DNA of 64,000 bases from Candidatus Reidiella endopervernicosa (GTDB lineage: Bacteria; Pseudomonadota; Gammaproteobacteria; GCF-013343005): contig NZ_CP054491.1 in NCBI RefSeq assembly GCF_013343005.1, forward strand, positions 434,001 to 498,000, read 5' to 3'. The position numbers and the translations under genes are program-made. The notes beneath the pieces are model-generated. The model was not told the DNA's origin. It ran no database searches and saw only the letters and a program-made list of their open reading frames with translations. Below, piece by piece: positions 29,295-38,807 of the stretch. Position 1 is the first letter of the stretch. Each line of letters begins with the position of its first letter.

Positions 29295-30110
29295 TCATTC
29301 GTCGATGTAGAGCCCCTTCGGCAGACGCAGCTCCATCGCGATCGGCAGGTGGTCCGAGAAGGGGTATTTCAATACCCCGATTTTACATACCTTGAGCGTC
29401 GGCGATACCAGAATATGGTCGATATTCTTCTCCGGTCGCCAGCTAGGGAAGGTGTGCAGGCCGTGCACCGGTTCATGCAGGTCGGTCTTGCTGCTCAGCA
29501 TGCGAATCTCTTCACTCTCGGAGACACAGTTCAGATCACCCATCAGGATCACATGGCGATAGCTCGAGACTAGCTCGCTGATGAAATCGAGTTGACGCAT
29601 TCGTGCGCGTTTACCGAGCGCAAGGTGGATGATAATCACTACCAGCGGATCATCCTTACCGCCGAACTCGACCTTCAACACACCCCGACCCGGTATCACT
29701 CCGGGCAGCTTATGTTCACTAACATGGGTTGGTTTGATCTGGCTCAGCATGCCAATGCTGTGTTGCGCCAGCTTGCCGAGATTACGGTTGGTCTTGTCGT
29801 ACCAGTGGGGAATGTGGCCACGGTGGGCGATGTACTCGGTCTGGTTGATAAATCCGCTGCGCAGACTGCCAGAATCGACCTCCTGCAGGCCAGCAATATC
29901 GAACTCGCTGGCCAGCTGGGCAACACGCGCCAGGTTATCCATCCGCTCCGAGTGGGGCAGCAGGTGTTTCCAGCTATGGGTGATGTAGTTGTGGTAGTTG
30001 CGGGTAGTGATACCCGCCTGGATGTTATAGCTGAGCAGACGTAACGGGCGATCGTGTCCGATCCGTTCGACTGGCTGCTGCGCTACAGCGACACTGCCAC
30101 TGTTCATCAA
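29295..30110 (-). CDS. Endonuclease/exonuclease/phosphatase (EEP) family hydrolase
   Basis: This 271-residue protein has the EEP fold signatures: LRLLSYNIQAGI at the N-terminus, the metal-binding glutamate in IAGLQEVDSG, IIHLALGKRARMRQLDF, ILMGDLNC and the terminal KYPFSDHLPIAMEL. The family includes nucleases, sphingomyelinases and phosphoinositide phosphatases, and the substrate cannot be told. There is no signal peptide, so it is probably cytoplasmic. It starts five bases after the acetolactate synthase gene ends, which suggests co-transcription before that gene was broken. Confidence 0.82.
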   Translation of the reverse strand: MMNSGSVAVAQQPVERIGHDRPLRLLSYNIQAGITTRNYHNYITHSWKHLLPHSERMDNLARVAQLASEFDIAGLQEVDSGSLRSGFINQTEYIAHRGHIPHWYDKTNRNLGKLAQHSIGMLSQIKPTHVSEHKLPGVIPGRGVLKVEFGGKDDPLVVIIIHLALGKRARMRQLDFISELVSSYRHVILMGDLNCVSESEEIRMLSSKTDLHEPVHGLHTFPSWRPEKNIDHILVSPTLKVCKIGVLKYPFSDHLPIAMELRLPKGLYIDE

Positions 30111-30115
30111 TCCCC

Positions 30116-32028
30116 CTAGATTGGACAGACCATCTCACCGAGCTGCTCGGTAAGCTTCAGGTTCTCCCGATAGTCGACCGGGCAGTCGATGATACAGACC
30201 TCACCGCTCTCGAACGCCGCCCTGAGTGTCGGCAGCAGCTCATCGATACGTTCAATTCTATACCCTTTGGCACCAAACGCCTCGGCGTATTTCACAAAAT
30301 CGGGATTGGTGAAATCAACATTGGAAGTGCGACCGAAGGCGTTCATCTGCTTCCAGCCGATCAGCCCGTAGCTGCTGTCGTTCCAGACCAGAATCACACC
30401 GGGGAGTCGCTATTTTTGCGAAAGTTTGTTTTGGGCATCCAAGCCCAAGCAAACAGCAAAACTTCACGCGACCGTTTATGCCTTCGGCGCCCGACCGTCC
30501 TGCGTACGTTGCGTAATCACCTCTTCGCGGCTCTACACAACTCCCTCAGTGACTCTACGCCGACATAAAGCCGCTGCGCATCTTCTCCGTCGTTCGCTCG
30601 CGCTCTCAACTACGAATAGGCAGACGGCGTCGACTATCGGGACTAACCGCCCTCACTTCGCTCTCCATGGCGGTCAGCGATCGCTGTTTGAGTCTGATCG
30701 CCGTCTCAATCTCCTGCGAGTTCATCATAAATCCGGCATCGCCGGTCACCGCCACGATATTGCGCTCCGGGTAGCGCAGCTTGGCCGCGATCGCCCCCGG
30801 TACTGCAATGCCCATGCTGGCAAAGCCGTTGGAGATGATGCAGGTGTTGGGCTCTTCGCAGCGGAACATGCGTGCCATCCACATCTTGTGTGCGCCGACA
30901 TCGCAGATGGCGATATCCTCCAGCGCCATCGCGGTACGCAGATCCCAGATAATCTTCTGCGGCTTGACCGGGAAACTCAGATCTTCGCTCTTCTCCGCCA
31001 TCTCGCGCGCTAGCGCCTCACGCAGTGGCCGCATGTGGTGGCCCTGATGGGGCGTGGTCAACTCAGCGATGCGGTTCAGGCTGTGTTTGAGATCACCCAC
31101 CACACCCACTTCAACGCCGTACCAACCATCGACCTCAGCGGCGTTCATATCGATATGCAGGATGTTGCGATCACGGGTGGGGTGCCAGAGGTAGGGGTGA
31201 TACTCGACCAGATCGTAGCCGATGCAGATAATCAGGTCGGCGCTGTCAAAACCACAGCTGATGTAGTCATTCGCCTGCAGACCCGCGCTGCCAAGCGCCA
31301 TCGGATGTTTAAAGGGGATCACACCCTTGGCCATGAAGGTATTGGCGACCGGGATATTGAGCTTCTCGGCAAAGTCCGCCAGCTGCTGCCACGCCTTGGC
31401 GCGAATCACACCGTTACCCGCCAGGATCAACGGATTACGCGCGTCGCTGATCATCTGCGCCGCCGCCTCGACCCGCTCCAGTGGTGGCTCAGGGGGATGG
31501 GGCTGACGCACCAGCAGTGGCTCGTCCTCCACCTCCATCTCGGCGATATTCTCGGGGAATTCGATAAAGCAGGCGCCGGTCTTCTCCGACTGCGACACCT
31601 TGAACGCCTTGCGCACCACCTCGGGTGGTGATGTTGGGGCTTAGCAGGGTTGAGGCGTACTTGGTGATCGGGTCGAACATGCCCTTCAGGTCGAGCACCT
31701 GATGCGACTCCTTGTGCAGCCGCGTGGTACCCGCCTGACCGGCGATTGCTACCAGCGGGGCGTGGTCCATATTAGCATCAGCGACGCCGGTGACCAGATT
31801 GGTCGCCCCCGGACCGAGGGTGGCGAGACAGACACCGGCACTGCCACTGAGTCGTCCCCAGAGATCGGCCATGAAGGCCGCGCCCTGTTCGTGTCGGGTG
31901 GTGACGAACTCGATCTTCGAATCGAGCAGCGCATCCATGACATCGAGGTTCTCTTCGCCCGGAATACCGAAGATGTACTCAACACCCTCGTTCTCCAGGC
32001 ACTTCACCATCAGCTCCGCTGCCTTCAT
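30116..32028 (-). pseudogene. Acetolactate synthase (AlsS/IlvB type), broken by a frameshift and a repeat insertion
   Basis: The ThDP enzyme joins two pyruvates to 2-acetolactate. The N-terminal part has FGIPGEENLDVMDALLDS with the catalytic glutamate region (TRHEQGAAFMADLWGR) and the stretch from CLATLGPGATNLVTG to NMDHAPLVAI. A one-base shift near 31625 (after LLSPNIT) moves the reading to VRKAFKVSQSEKTGACFIEF. The ThDP region ITGDAG-type (AVTGDAGFMMNSQEIETAI) runs to RLKQRS, where a repeat (30399-30679, opposite orientation) is inserted. The rest begins VILVWNDSSYGLIGWKQ, so removing the repeat restores the expected RLKQRS-VILVWNDS. Total length would be about 545 residues. Since the repeat is antisense here, RNA splicing in the gene's transcript would need the other strand. 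Confidence 0.88.
30399..30679 (+). repeat. Dispersed hairpin-ended element, copy 4 (antisense inside acetolactate synthase)
   Basis: The 281-base copy has the same ends as the others (CCGGGGAGTCGC left, GCGGTCAGCG right). It lies opposite to the gene it interrupts, while copies 3 and 7 lie in the same direction as theirs. Reconstruction of the empty site from the protein alignment fits a simple join without target duplication. A few internal single-base deletions are present. Confidence 0.95.
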
Positions 32029-32068
32029 CAACCACACCCCCGTTGGTAAGTGTGAACGGGCAGCTCAG

Positions 32069-32698
32069 TTACTGCTTGACGACTGCACGCTCCATTGCGA
32101 CCAGGTAATCAACCGTCTTCAGCATCTGATCGAAGCCGCCAACCCCAGCGACGCGATATTTGCCGTTAACGATGATGGCGGGAACACCCGTAATCTCGTA
32201 GCGCTGCACCATCAGTTTCGCCTGACGCGACTTGGTGACCGCTGAGAAGGAGTTGAATGCCTTACGGAACTGCTCACTGCTCACGCCACCATGCTCGGTA
32301 AATATAGCTTCAACGGCGGCGGGTGAATCGAGACGCTGATTGTCACGGTGAATCGCGTGGAACATCGGCTCATGGATCTTGTCGACGACACCGAGCAGTT
32401 CAGCGGCGTAGTAGACACGGGCGTGGAACTCCCAGATCGGACGGAAGGTGGCAGGGACACGGACAAAGGCGACATCGTCAGACTTCTTCGCTTCCCAATC
32501 CTTAACAAACGGCTCGAACTTGTCACAGTGTGGACAGCCGTACCAGAACAGTTCAACCACCTCGACCTTGTCGGGGGCGGTGGTCGGCTGCTGCTGGATC
32601 AGCTCAAAATAGTGAACACCCTCTTCAATAGGGGTCTCAGCGTGGAGCGCAAAGGGGAGCACCAGCAGGCTCAACCACAACCAATTCAACTTTTTCAT
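32069..32698 (-). CDS. dsbA: Thiol:disulfide interchange protein DsbA
   Basis: This periplasmic oxidase introduces disulfide bonds into exported proteins. The ATG at 32698 has a GGAGAG ribosome binding site five bases upstream and begins a standard signal peptide (KKLNWLWLSLLVLPFALHA). The mature thioredoxin-like domain has the active site FWYGCPHCDKFEP near residue 58 (CPHC, as in E. coli DsbA) and the cis-proline loop TGVPAIIVNGKY near residue 180. Its length of about 209 residues is normal. A tandem ATG lies one codon upstream. Confidence 0.93.
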   Translation of the reverse strand: MKKLNWLWLSLLVLPFALHAETPIEEGVHYFELIQQQPTTAPDKVEVVELFWYGCPHCDKFEPFVKDWEAKKSDDVAFVRVPATFRPIWEFHARVYYAAELLGVVDKIHEPMFHAIHRDNQRLDSPAAVEAIFTEHGGVSSEQFRKAFNSFSAVTKSRQAKLMVQRYEITGVPAIIVNGKYRVAGVGGFDQMLKTVDYLVAMERAVVKQ

Positions 32699-32890
32699 CA
32701 TCTCTCCAGTTCTTTTCATCGTTTATTGTTGCAACGGAGTGTTTAGAACGCGCTTTACGCATTCCGTTCCCCAGCGCAGATCAGGTAATGGCGCTAACCC
32801 TATCGTGCCCCATCGGGTGGGGCAACAGCTAGCCACAGCATGCCCGCCTTGAATAGGCATTTTGTGCAGGGATTCATCCTTTCAGACACA

Positions 32891-32920
32891 AAAAAGGGGT
32901 GGCCGAGGCCACCCCTTTTT
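32891..32920 (-). terminator. Strong bidirectional intrinsic terminator after cytochrome c4
   Basis: A 14-bp perfect stem (AAAAAGGGGTGGCC with GGCCACCCCTTTTT) around a GA turn lies 18 bases after the cytochrome c4 stop. The T-run is part of the stem on both strands, so it can stop transcription from either side. The 150 bases between it and dsbA probably hold the dsbA promoter. Confidence 0.9.
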
Positions 32921-32938
32921 CACAAGCTTGCTGCTCGC

Positions 32939-33547
32939 TTAGTGCAGACCGGACATGTAGGCCGCGACTGCGTCGATCTCAGCATCGCTCATCTTGGCTG
33001 CAACATCGCTCATCATGTTGTTCATATCGTTACTGCGAGCACCGCTGCGGAATGCCTTCAGCTGGTTAGCAGCATATACACTGTGCTGACCGCTTAGTGA
33101 AGGGAACTTGGCCGCTGCGTTACCGGCACCGCTAGGGCCGTGGCACGCCATGCAGGCGGGTACACCTGTGTCGCTGTTACCACTGCGGTAGAGCTTCTCG
33201 CCCAGCGCGAGTTTCTCCTGATCGGCAGAGCCAATTGAGGTGGTCTGGGTAGCGAAGTAGTCACCGATGTCCTGCATATCCTTCTCGGAGAGCGCAGCAA
33301 CCTGGCTGGTCATCAGTACGTTATTACGTGTAGTGCCTGCCTTGAAGTCAGCAAGCTGCTTAGCGATGTAGCTGGCGTGCTGACCCGCGAGTTTCGGCCA
33401 CTCAGGATTGATGGCACTGTTACCATCGGCGCTGTGACAGGCGGCACAGGCGGCTGCTTTGGTCTTTCCTGCGGCGGCATCGGCGGCTGCGTGACCTGCG
33501 GTTCCCAACATTACGAGCGCGGCGCTCATCGCAATAAACTTCTTCAT
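32939..33547 (-). CDS. Diheme cytochrome c4
   Basis: This periplasmic electron carrier usually links the bc1 complex to terminal oxidases. The 202-residue protein begins with a signal peptide (FIAMSAALVMLGTAGHAAADA) and has two heme-binding sites, CAACHSADGNSA in the first half and CMACHGPSGAGN in the second. Each is followed by the family's methionine-ligand region (TRNNVLMTSQVAALSEKDMQ and ARSNDMNNMMSDVAAKMSD). The two halves are visibly duplicated, as expected of c4. AGGAGC precedes the ATG. It is divergent from engB, an arrangement seen in other gammaproteobacteria. Confidence 0.93.
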   Translation of the reverse strand: MKKFIAMSAALVMLGTAGHAAADAAAGKTKAAACAACHSADGNSAINPEWPKLAGQHASYIAKQLADFKAGTTRNNVLMTSQVAALSEKDMQDIGDYFATQTTSIGSADQEKLALGEKLYRSGNSDTGVPACMACHGPSGAGNAAAKFPSLSGQHSVYAANQLKAFRSGARSNDMNNMMSDVAAKMSDAEIDAVAAYMSGLH

Positions 33548-33722
33548 CTAACTAGCTCCTGTCGCCCCGTGGGCGTGGGTTTGGCTCACCATATTCGCTC
33601 CGCAAAGGTGCACAAGCACAAAATCAGAAGACCTTGACGCAGTGATAAGCATTTGGTCAAATTCTAAACTCCACTTTCAGCTATAATCGCCCTCCTTTAT
33701 CGAGTGCAAAACGAAGAGAAAA

Positions 33723-34343
33723 ATGGCCATCAATTTCCAACCCGCTCACTACACTATTAGCGCTGTCGAACTCAGCGGCTGTCCCGAGGACAGCGGTGCC
33801 GAGATCGCATTTGCCGGACGCTCTAACGCTGGTAAATCGAGTGCACTCAATGCGATAACCAACCAGAAGAGCCTTGCACGGGTGAGCAAAACACCCGGTA
33901 GAACCCAGGCGATCAACTATTTTGATATCGACTCGGAACACCGTCTGGTCGACCTGCCCGGCTACGGCTATGCCAAGGTGCCGGAGAAGATGAAGAAGAA
34001 GTGGCAGAAGCTGATGGGCGACTATCTGGGACAGCGTAAATGCCTACGCGGCGTAGTGTTAATGATGGATATCCGCCACCCACTGACCGATTTTGACCAG
34101 CAGATGATCGATTTTTGTGCCGAGACCAACCTGCCGCTGCACATCCTGCTGACCAAAACGGACAAGCTCAAAAGGGGTGCGGCGCAGAATACACTGCTCA
34201 AGGTGACGCGCGATCTGGAGACGGTCGATGCCGATATCTCGATCCAGCTCTTCTCGGCAACGAAAAAGACCGGTGTCGACCAGGCCCGTGCACATCTCTC
34301 TGAATGGCTGCTTTCGGACTCGCTGATTGAGGAGGACGAATAA
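33723..34343 (+). CDS. engB: Ribosome biogenesis GTPase EngB (YihA/YsxC)
   Basis: EngB is a small TrmE-Era type GTPase needed for 50S ribosome assembly. In the 206 residues, G1 is GRSNAGKSSALNAI near residue 33, G2 contains the TPGRTQ stretch, G3 is DLPGYGYAKVP near residue 80, G4 is TKTDKL near residue 146 and G5 is QLFSATKKTG. It faces polA as in E. coli, where the Spot 42 RNA lies between them. Here that gap holds a dispersed repeat and a hairpin-rich segment that may encode an equivalent RNA. Confidence 0.96.
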   Translation: MAINFQPAHYTISAVELSGCPEDSGAEIAFAGRSNAGKSSALNAITNQKSLARVSKTPGRTQAINYFDIDSEHRLVDLPGYGYAKVPEKMKKKWQKLMGDYLGQRKCLRGVVLMMDIRHPLTDFDQQMIDFCAETNLPLHILLTKTDKLKRGAAQNTLLKVTRDLETVDADISIQLFSATKKTGVDQARAHLSEWLLSDSLIEEDE

Positions 34344-34377
34344 TCTGGCTCGATTGGAAGAGCCACAGTAGTTGAGG

Positions 34378-34659
34378 CGGGAGTCGCTATTTTTGCGAAA
34401 GTTTGTTCGGGCATCCAAGCCTCTAAGCAAACGCAAAACTTCACGCGACGTTTATGCCGCGGCGCCCCGACAGTTCCTGCGTTCGTTGCGTAATCACACT
34501 CTTCGCGGCCTCTACACAGCTCCCTCAGTGACTCTACGCCGACATAAAGCCGCTGCTGCATCTTCTCCGTCGTTCGCTCGCGCTCTCAAGCTACGAATAG
34601 GCGCGGCGTCGACTATCGGGGACTAACCGCCCTCACTTCGCTCTCCATGGCGGTCAGCG
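34378..34659 (+). repeat. Dispersed hairpin-ended element, copy 5 (engB-polA gap)
   Basis: This is the most divergent copy, with several indels in the left half (for example AAGCCTCTAAGC where others have AAGCCCAAGC). Both ends are recognisable: CGGGAGTCGCTATTTTTGCG and CCATGGCGGTCAGCG. It starts 35 bases after engB and ends 24 bases before the terminator of the candidate RNA on the other strand. It is the only intergenic copy here not placed just before a gene start. Confidence 0.9.
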
Positions 34660-34682
34660 CAGGCACAGGACAAATTTCAGAC

Positions 34683-34724
34683 AAAAAAAACCCGGTTCAA
34701 GGGGGGGGGGGATATGAACCGGGT
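34683..34724 (-). terminator. Intrinsic terminator with a C11 loop on the polA strand
   Basis: On the minus strand a 10-bp stem (ACCCGGTTCA with TGAACCGGGT) encloses a loop of about 15 bases made mainly of 11 consecutive C, followed by eight T. It would end the polA transcript or a small RNA. The exact C count may be uncertain, being a long homopolymer. Confidence 0.85.
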
Positions 34725-34824
34725 ATCAATATCCCGACCGCTCAGGGCCGGGTACAGGGATGCCCCCCATCGGGGGATTCAATATGGTGCCAGCCCGTTG
34801 GCACCGTTCTCGCTCACAACTTGA
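34683..34824 (-). ncRNA. Candidate small RNA downstream of polA (Spot 42/ErsA locus)
   Basis: The 240 bases between repeat copy 5 and polA hold no reading frame, but on the minus strand have three hairpins: GGTGCCA/TGGCACC, a CCCCC/GGGGG stem, and a terminator with a C-rich loop and T-tract. E. coli carries the Spot 42 RNA and Pseudomonas the ErsA RNA in this same polA-engB position. The size (about 140 nt if transcription begins near 34824) and the C-rich loop resemble ErsA more than Spot 42, but I did not align sequences. It could also be only the 3' untranslated part of polA mRNA. Confidence 0.5.
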
Positions 34825-34830
34825 GAATCA

Positions 34831-34858
34831 AGTCTAGTTGCTAATTGGCAGCCAACAA
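34831..34858 (-). promoter_or_regulatory. Possible promoter of the polA-downstream RNA
   Basis: On the minus strand TTGTTG and TAGACT are separated by 16 bases; TAGACT matches the -10 consensus at 4/6, and the -35 match is weak. It lies just after the polA stop. The evidence is position plus a modest match. Confidence 0.3.
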
Positions 34859-34898
34859 GGTGAATTGTCAGGTTGTGACACTGTTTAACATTCGTCGC

Positions 34899-37616
34899 CT
34901 AATGCGCCTCTTCCCAGTTACTACCGATACCAATATCGACCACTAGCGGAACGGCGAGTTCCGCTGCCCCCATCATTTCGCTACGCACACCCTCGCTGAC
35001 ACGCTCAACAGCACCCTCCTCCACCTCGAAGACCAGCTCATCGTGGACCTGCATGACGATGCGCGCCCCACCCTGCTCGGCGAGCCACGCCTGCACGTCG
35101 ATCATCGCCCGCTTGATGATGTCGGCCGCACTGCCCTGCATCGGGGCGTTGATGGCGGTACGCTCGGCGTACTGACGGCGCTGGCCGTTACGCGCATTGA
35201 TGTCAGGGAGGTAGAGGCGGCGACCGAAGATCGTCTCGACATAGCCCTGTTCGTGCGCCTGCTCCCGTGTCTCCTCCATGTAGTTGTGCACACCGGGATA
35301 ACGTTCGAAGTAGCGGTCGATATAACCCTGTGCCGAGCCACGATCGATACCGAGCTGCTTGGCCAGGCCAAAGGCAGACATGCCGTAGATCAGACCGAAG
35401 TTGATCGCCTTGGCGCTGCGACGTGCATCGCTGGTGACATCCTCAGGCGCCACGCCGAAGACCTCAGCGGCGGTGGCGCGGTGCACATCTTCACCACTGG
35501 CAAAGGCCTTCAACAGCCCCTCATCCTGTGAGAGGTGCGCCATGATGCGCAGCTCGATCTGCGAGTAGTCAGCTGCGACGATAATCTGCCCCTCAGGCGC
35601 GATAAACGCCTTACGGATGCGTCGCCCCTCCTCGGTGCGTACCGGGATGTTCTGCAGATTGGGATCGGAGGATGAGAGTCGCCCGGTCGCTGCCACCGCC
35701 TGATGGTAGGAGGTGTGAACCCGTCCGCTGCGCTCGCTGATCTGCTTAGGTAGCTTATCGGTGTAGGTCGATTTGAGCTTGGAGAGGCTGCGGTACTCGA
35801 GAATCAGCTTCGGCAGCGCATAATCGTAGGCAAGCTCCTGCAACACCTCCTCTGCCGTTGAGGGTGCCCCCTTGGGGGTCTTTTTCAGTACCGGCAGGCC
35901 GAGCTGTCCGAAGAGGATCTCCTGGACCTGCTTTGGTGAGGAGAGGTTGAACTCTCCACCCGCCTCCGCATGGGCCTGCTCAACGATCTCAGCCATGCGA
36001 ATCGCCAGCTCGCCGCTCTGCTGTTGCAACATCTTACGATCGACCAGCACGCCGGTACGCTCGATATCGGAGAGCAGCGGCACCAGCGGCATCTCTACCG
36101 TCTCGAACAGCTGCTTCAACCCCTCCTCCCTCTCTAGCCGTGGCCAGAGGGTCTGGTGCAGTTGCAGGGTGATATCGGCATCCTCGGCGGCGTAGGGGGC
36201 CGCCTCCTCCAGTGCGATCTGGTTGAAGGTGAGCTGCTTGGCACCCTTGCCGGCAATGTCTTCGAAGTGAATCGTCTTTCTATTCAGATACTTGAGCGCC
36301 AGGGAGTCCATATCGTGGCGGGTGGCGGTGGAGTCGAGCACATAGGACTCGAGCATGGTGTCGAAGACGATACCGTTGAGGGTGATACCGTGGTTGGCGA
36401 GCACGCTACGATCATATTTAAGGTTCTGCCCCACCTTGGCACGCTGCGGGTCCTCCAGCAGTGGACGCAGCTGTTCGAGCACGTCTTTGCGATCGAGCTG
36501 ATCGGGGGCGCCAGGATAGTCGTGGCTGAGCGGTACGTAGGCCGCCCTGCCCGCCTCAACCGCAAATGAGAGCCCGACCACCTCTGCCTCCATATAGTCG
36601 AGGCTGGTGGTCTCAGTATCGAAGGCGAAGACCTCGGCCGTTTCCAGTTCAGCGATCCAGCGATCGAGATGGGCCTGATCGAGTACCGTCTCGTACTCCG
36701 CCTCAACCTGTGGTGGAGCGGCCTCCTCCGCCACCGCGGCAGCGGCAGACTCACCCTCCCCCAGCAGCTCGGCGAGCCAGCTCTTGAACTCAAGTCGACC
36801 GTAGAGGGTTTTCAGTGCCTCATTATCGGGCTCCTGCGGCTGCAGATCCTGCGGCCCCTGCTCCAGCTCAACGTCACACTTGAGGGTGACCAGATCGCGC
36901 GCGAGTGGCAGCTGCTCGAGACTGTTACGCAGGTTCTCACCGATCTTGCCCTTGATCTCATCGGCCTTACTGATGATCTCATCGAGTGATCCATAGGCAG
37001 TGAGCCACTTCACCGCCGTTTTTGGCCCCACCTTCGGCACACCGGGAATGTTGTCGGCGCTATCGCCGACCAGCGTGAGGTAGTCGATGATCTGACCCGG
37101 CTGCACGCCGAACTTCTCCACCACCCCTTCCACATCAAGCACCGAGTTGTTCATGGTGTTGATCAGCATTACCCGCTCATTGACCAGCTGCGCGAGATCC
37201 TTGTCACCGGTTGAGATCACCACCGGCATATCGAGCGCATCGGCCTGCCTGGCCAGGGTGCCGATCACATCATCCGCCTCGACCCCCTCGATCACCAGCA
37301 TCGGCAGTCCCATCGCCTCGATGGTGCGGTGCAGCGGCTCAATCTGGCCGCGCAGCTCATCGGGCATCGGTGGGCGGTGTGCCTTGTACTCGGCGTACAT
37401 CTCGTTACGGAAGGTCTTGCCCTTGGCATCGAAGATCACCGCGACACGGTCGGTCGGGTAGGCCTTGAGCAGACTGCGCAACATGTTGAGCACCCCGTAG
37501 ACGGCACCGGTCGGCTCGCCGTGGGAGTTGGTCAGTGGTGGCATGGCGTGGAAGGCGCGGAATAGATAGGAGGAGCCATCCACCAGTACGAGGGGGTTTT
37601 GATCATTTTTTTGCAT
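34899..37616 (-). CDS. polA: DNA polymerase I
   Basis: This 905-residue protein has all three domains. The 5'-3' exonuclease lies at residues 1-290 ([47 protein letters not shown]). The 3'-5' proofreading domain follows near residue 330, with an intact first motif ([11 protein letters not shown]). The polymerase domain has motif A ([18 protein letters not shown]), motif B ([19 protein letters not shown]) and motif C ([11 protein letters not shown]). It serves Okazaki fragment processing and repair. An Ala/Glu-rich linker near residue 290 is a little longer than in E. coli PolA (928 residues overall there). Confidence 0.97.
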   Translation of the reverse strand: MQKNDQNPLVLVDGSSYLFRAFHAMPPLTNSHGEPTGAVYGVLNMLRSLLKAYPTDRVAVIFDAKGKTFRNEMYAEYKAHRPPMPDELRGQIEPLHRTIEAMGLPMLVIEGVEADDVIGTLARQADALDMPVVISTGDKDLAQLVNERVMLINTMNNSVLDVEGVVEKFGVQPGQIIDYLTLVGDSADNIPGVPKVGPKTAVKWLTAYGSLDEIISKADEIKGKIGENLRNSLEQLPLARDLVTLKCDVELEQGPQDLQPQEPDNEALKTLYGRLEFKSWLAELLGEGESAAAAVAEEAAPPQVEAEYETVLDQAHLDRWIAELETAEVFAFDTETTSLDYMEAEVVGLSFAVEAGRAAYVPLSHDYPGAPDQLDRKDVLEQLRPLLEDPQRAKVGQNLKYDRSVLANHGITLNGIVFDTMLESYVLDSTATRHDMDSLALKYLNRKTIHFEDIAGKGAKQLTFNQIALEEAAPYAAEDADITLQLHQTLWPRLEREEGLKQLFETVEMPLVPLLSDIERTGVLVDRKMLQQQSGELAIRMAEIVEQAHAEAGGEFNLSSPKQVQEILFGQLGLPVLKKTPKGAPSTAEEVLQELAYDYALPKLILEYRSLSKLKSTYTDKLPKQISERSGRVHTSYHQAVAATGRLSSSDPNLQNIPVRTEEGRRIRKAFIAPEGQIIVAADYSQIELRIMAHLSQDEGLLKAFASGEDVHRATAAEVFGVAPEDVTSDARRSAKAINFGLIYGMSAFGLAKQLGIDRGSAQGYIDRYFERYPGVHNYMEETREQAHEQGYVETIFGRRLYLPDINARNGQRRQYAERTAINAPMQGSAADIIKRAMIDVQAWLAEQGGARIVMQVHDELVFEVEEGAVERVSEGVRSEMMGAAELAVPLVVDIGIGSNWEEAH

Positions 37617-37747
37617 GGTGTGGAGTATACCGATAACTTTCCCGGCAATGACTCACAACAGCGATAAAAGTAGAATCCTCTTATCACCTCAACAAAAACG
37701 AGCACTAACCCACAAGATGAACGCTAATAGCGACAAAGAATAGACAA

Positions 37748-38773
37748 TTGAAAACATTTAGAGACATATTCGTCATTGCGCTTCTGGCTACGGCCGTCGC
37801 AAGCTACTTCTATCTGCGCGATGACAACGGACAATCACCTGCGACTGAAAGCGCTGAGACGAACTGGCGCATGCTCAATACCTTCGGTGTGGGGCAGGGG
37901 GTCGACGTGCACGCGATGCAGGCGGATGGCGAAGCGGGTGTAATGTGGATCGGCACCAGCGTCGGCGTGGTCGGCGTCGACCTGCAGGGTGCCACGCCAC
38001 GCCACACCTTTACCCGAGCCGACGGCCTGCCCGACGAGGATGTTCTCTCAATCCATATCGACGGACAGGGTTACAAATGGTTCGGCTGCAGCCGTGGCCT
38101 GACCCGCTACAAGGCGGGAGAGTGGCGACAGTTTCCCGATGCCAACGGTCTGGAGCAGAGCCGGGTATACAGCTTCAAGACACTTACCGATGGCAAACTG
38201 CTGATCGGCGCCAAGGCGGGGCTCTACCAGTTCGACCCCGAAACAGATCGCATCTCACCCTTTGCACACCCGCTAAAAGCGGGCACCTTGCCCTACGCCA
38301 TCGAACTCGACCGTGAGGGGCGCATCTGGCTCGGCACCAACCACGGCGCACTGACTCTCCGCGGCGACACATGGCAAGACCCACTGCAGCCATCTGCAGG
38401 AGAGGCCACAGCAACACCACCACAACTGTTCGACATTCACCGCGATCCAGCCGATAACATCTGGATCGGTAGCAGCGGTTCGGGAGCAGGGCGCTTCAAC
38501 GGCATCAACTGGCAAGGCTACTCGACCCAGAACGGCCTCTCAGGCAACAACGTCTACACTATCGTTGAAGATGAGAAGCAAAATCTCTGGTTTGGCACCG
38601 AAGGTGGCATCAGCCGTTTCGATAGTCGCGGACGCTGGCGCAGCCTCGACCACAGCAGCGGACTCCCGAGCGATGAGATCTACACTCTGGCCGCCGCACC
38701 CGATGGCACCATTTGGGCCGGCGTTAAGGGCGCCGTTGCTCGGATCGGACAACCGACACTCAGCCACCACTAA
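37748..38773 (+). CDS. Membrane-anchored two-component-regulator-type beta-propeller protein
   Basis: This 341-residue protein has an N-terminal signal anchor (FIVIALLATAVASYFYL-like) and then repeated propeller blades recognisable as MWIGTSVGVVGV, YKWFGCSRGLTRY, IWLGTNHGALTL, IWIGSSGSGAGRF, LWFGTEGGISRF and IWAGVKGAVARI. Blades of the form 'W-x-G-T-x-x-G-[IVL]' are those of the periplasmic sensor part of hybrid two-component systems, but here no kinase part follows, so it is a stand-alone propeller. The start is TTG. It is the first of a same-strand run through LOG, DUF2782 and thrB. Confidence 0.8.
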   Translation: MKTFRDIFVIALLATAVASYFYLRDDNGQSPATESAETNWRMLNTFGVGQGVDVHAMQADGEAGVMWIGTSVGVVGVDLQGATPRHTFTRADGLPDEDVLSIHIDGQGYKWFGCSRGLTRYKAGEWRQFPDANGLEQSRVYSFKTLTDGKLLIGAKAGLYQFDPETDRISPFAHPLKAGTLPYAIELDREGRIWLGTNHGALTLRGDTWQDPLQPSAGEATATPPQLFDIHRDPADNIWIGSSGSGAGRFNGINWQGYSTQNGLSGNNVYTIVEDEKQNLWFGTEGGISRFDSRGRWRSLDHSSGLPSDEIYTLAAAPDGTIWAGVKGAVARIGQPTLSHH

Positions 38774-38807
38774 CCACGATTTCTAACCAAAAAATAAAGA
38801 CCACATC

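Noticed and set aside
34022-34561. Long minus-strand frame crossing engB and repeat copy 5
   Set aside because: It is a shadow of the engB coding strand and the repeat; the repeat portion is broken by indels in other copies, and no family features appear.
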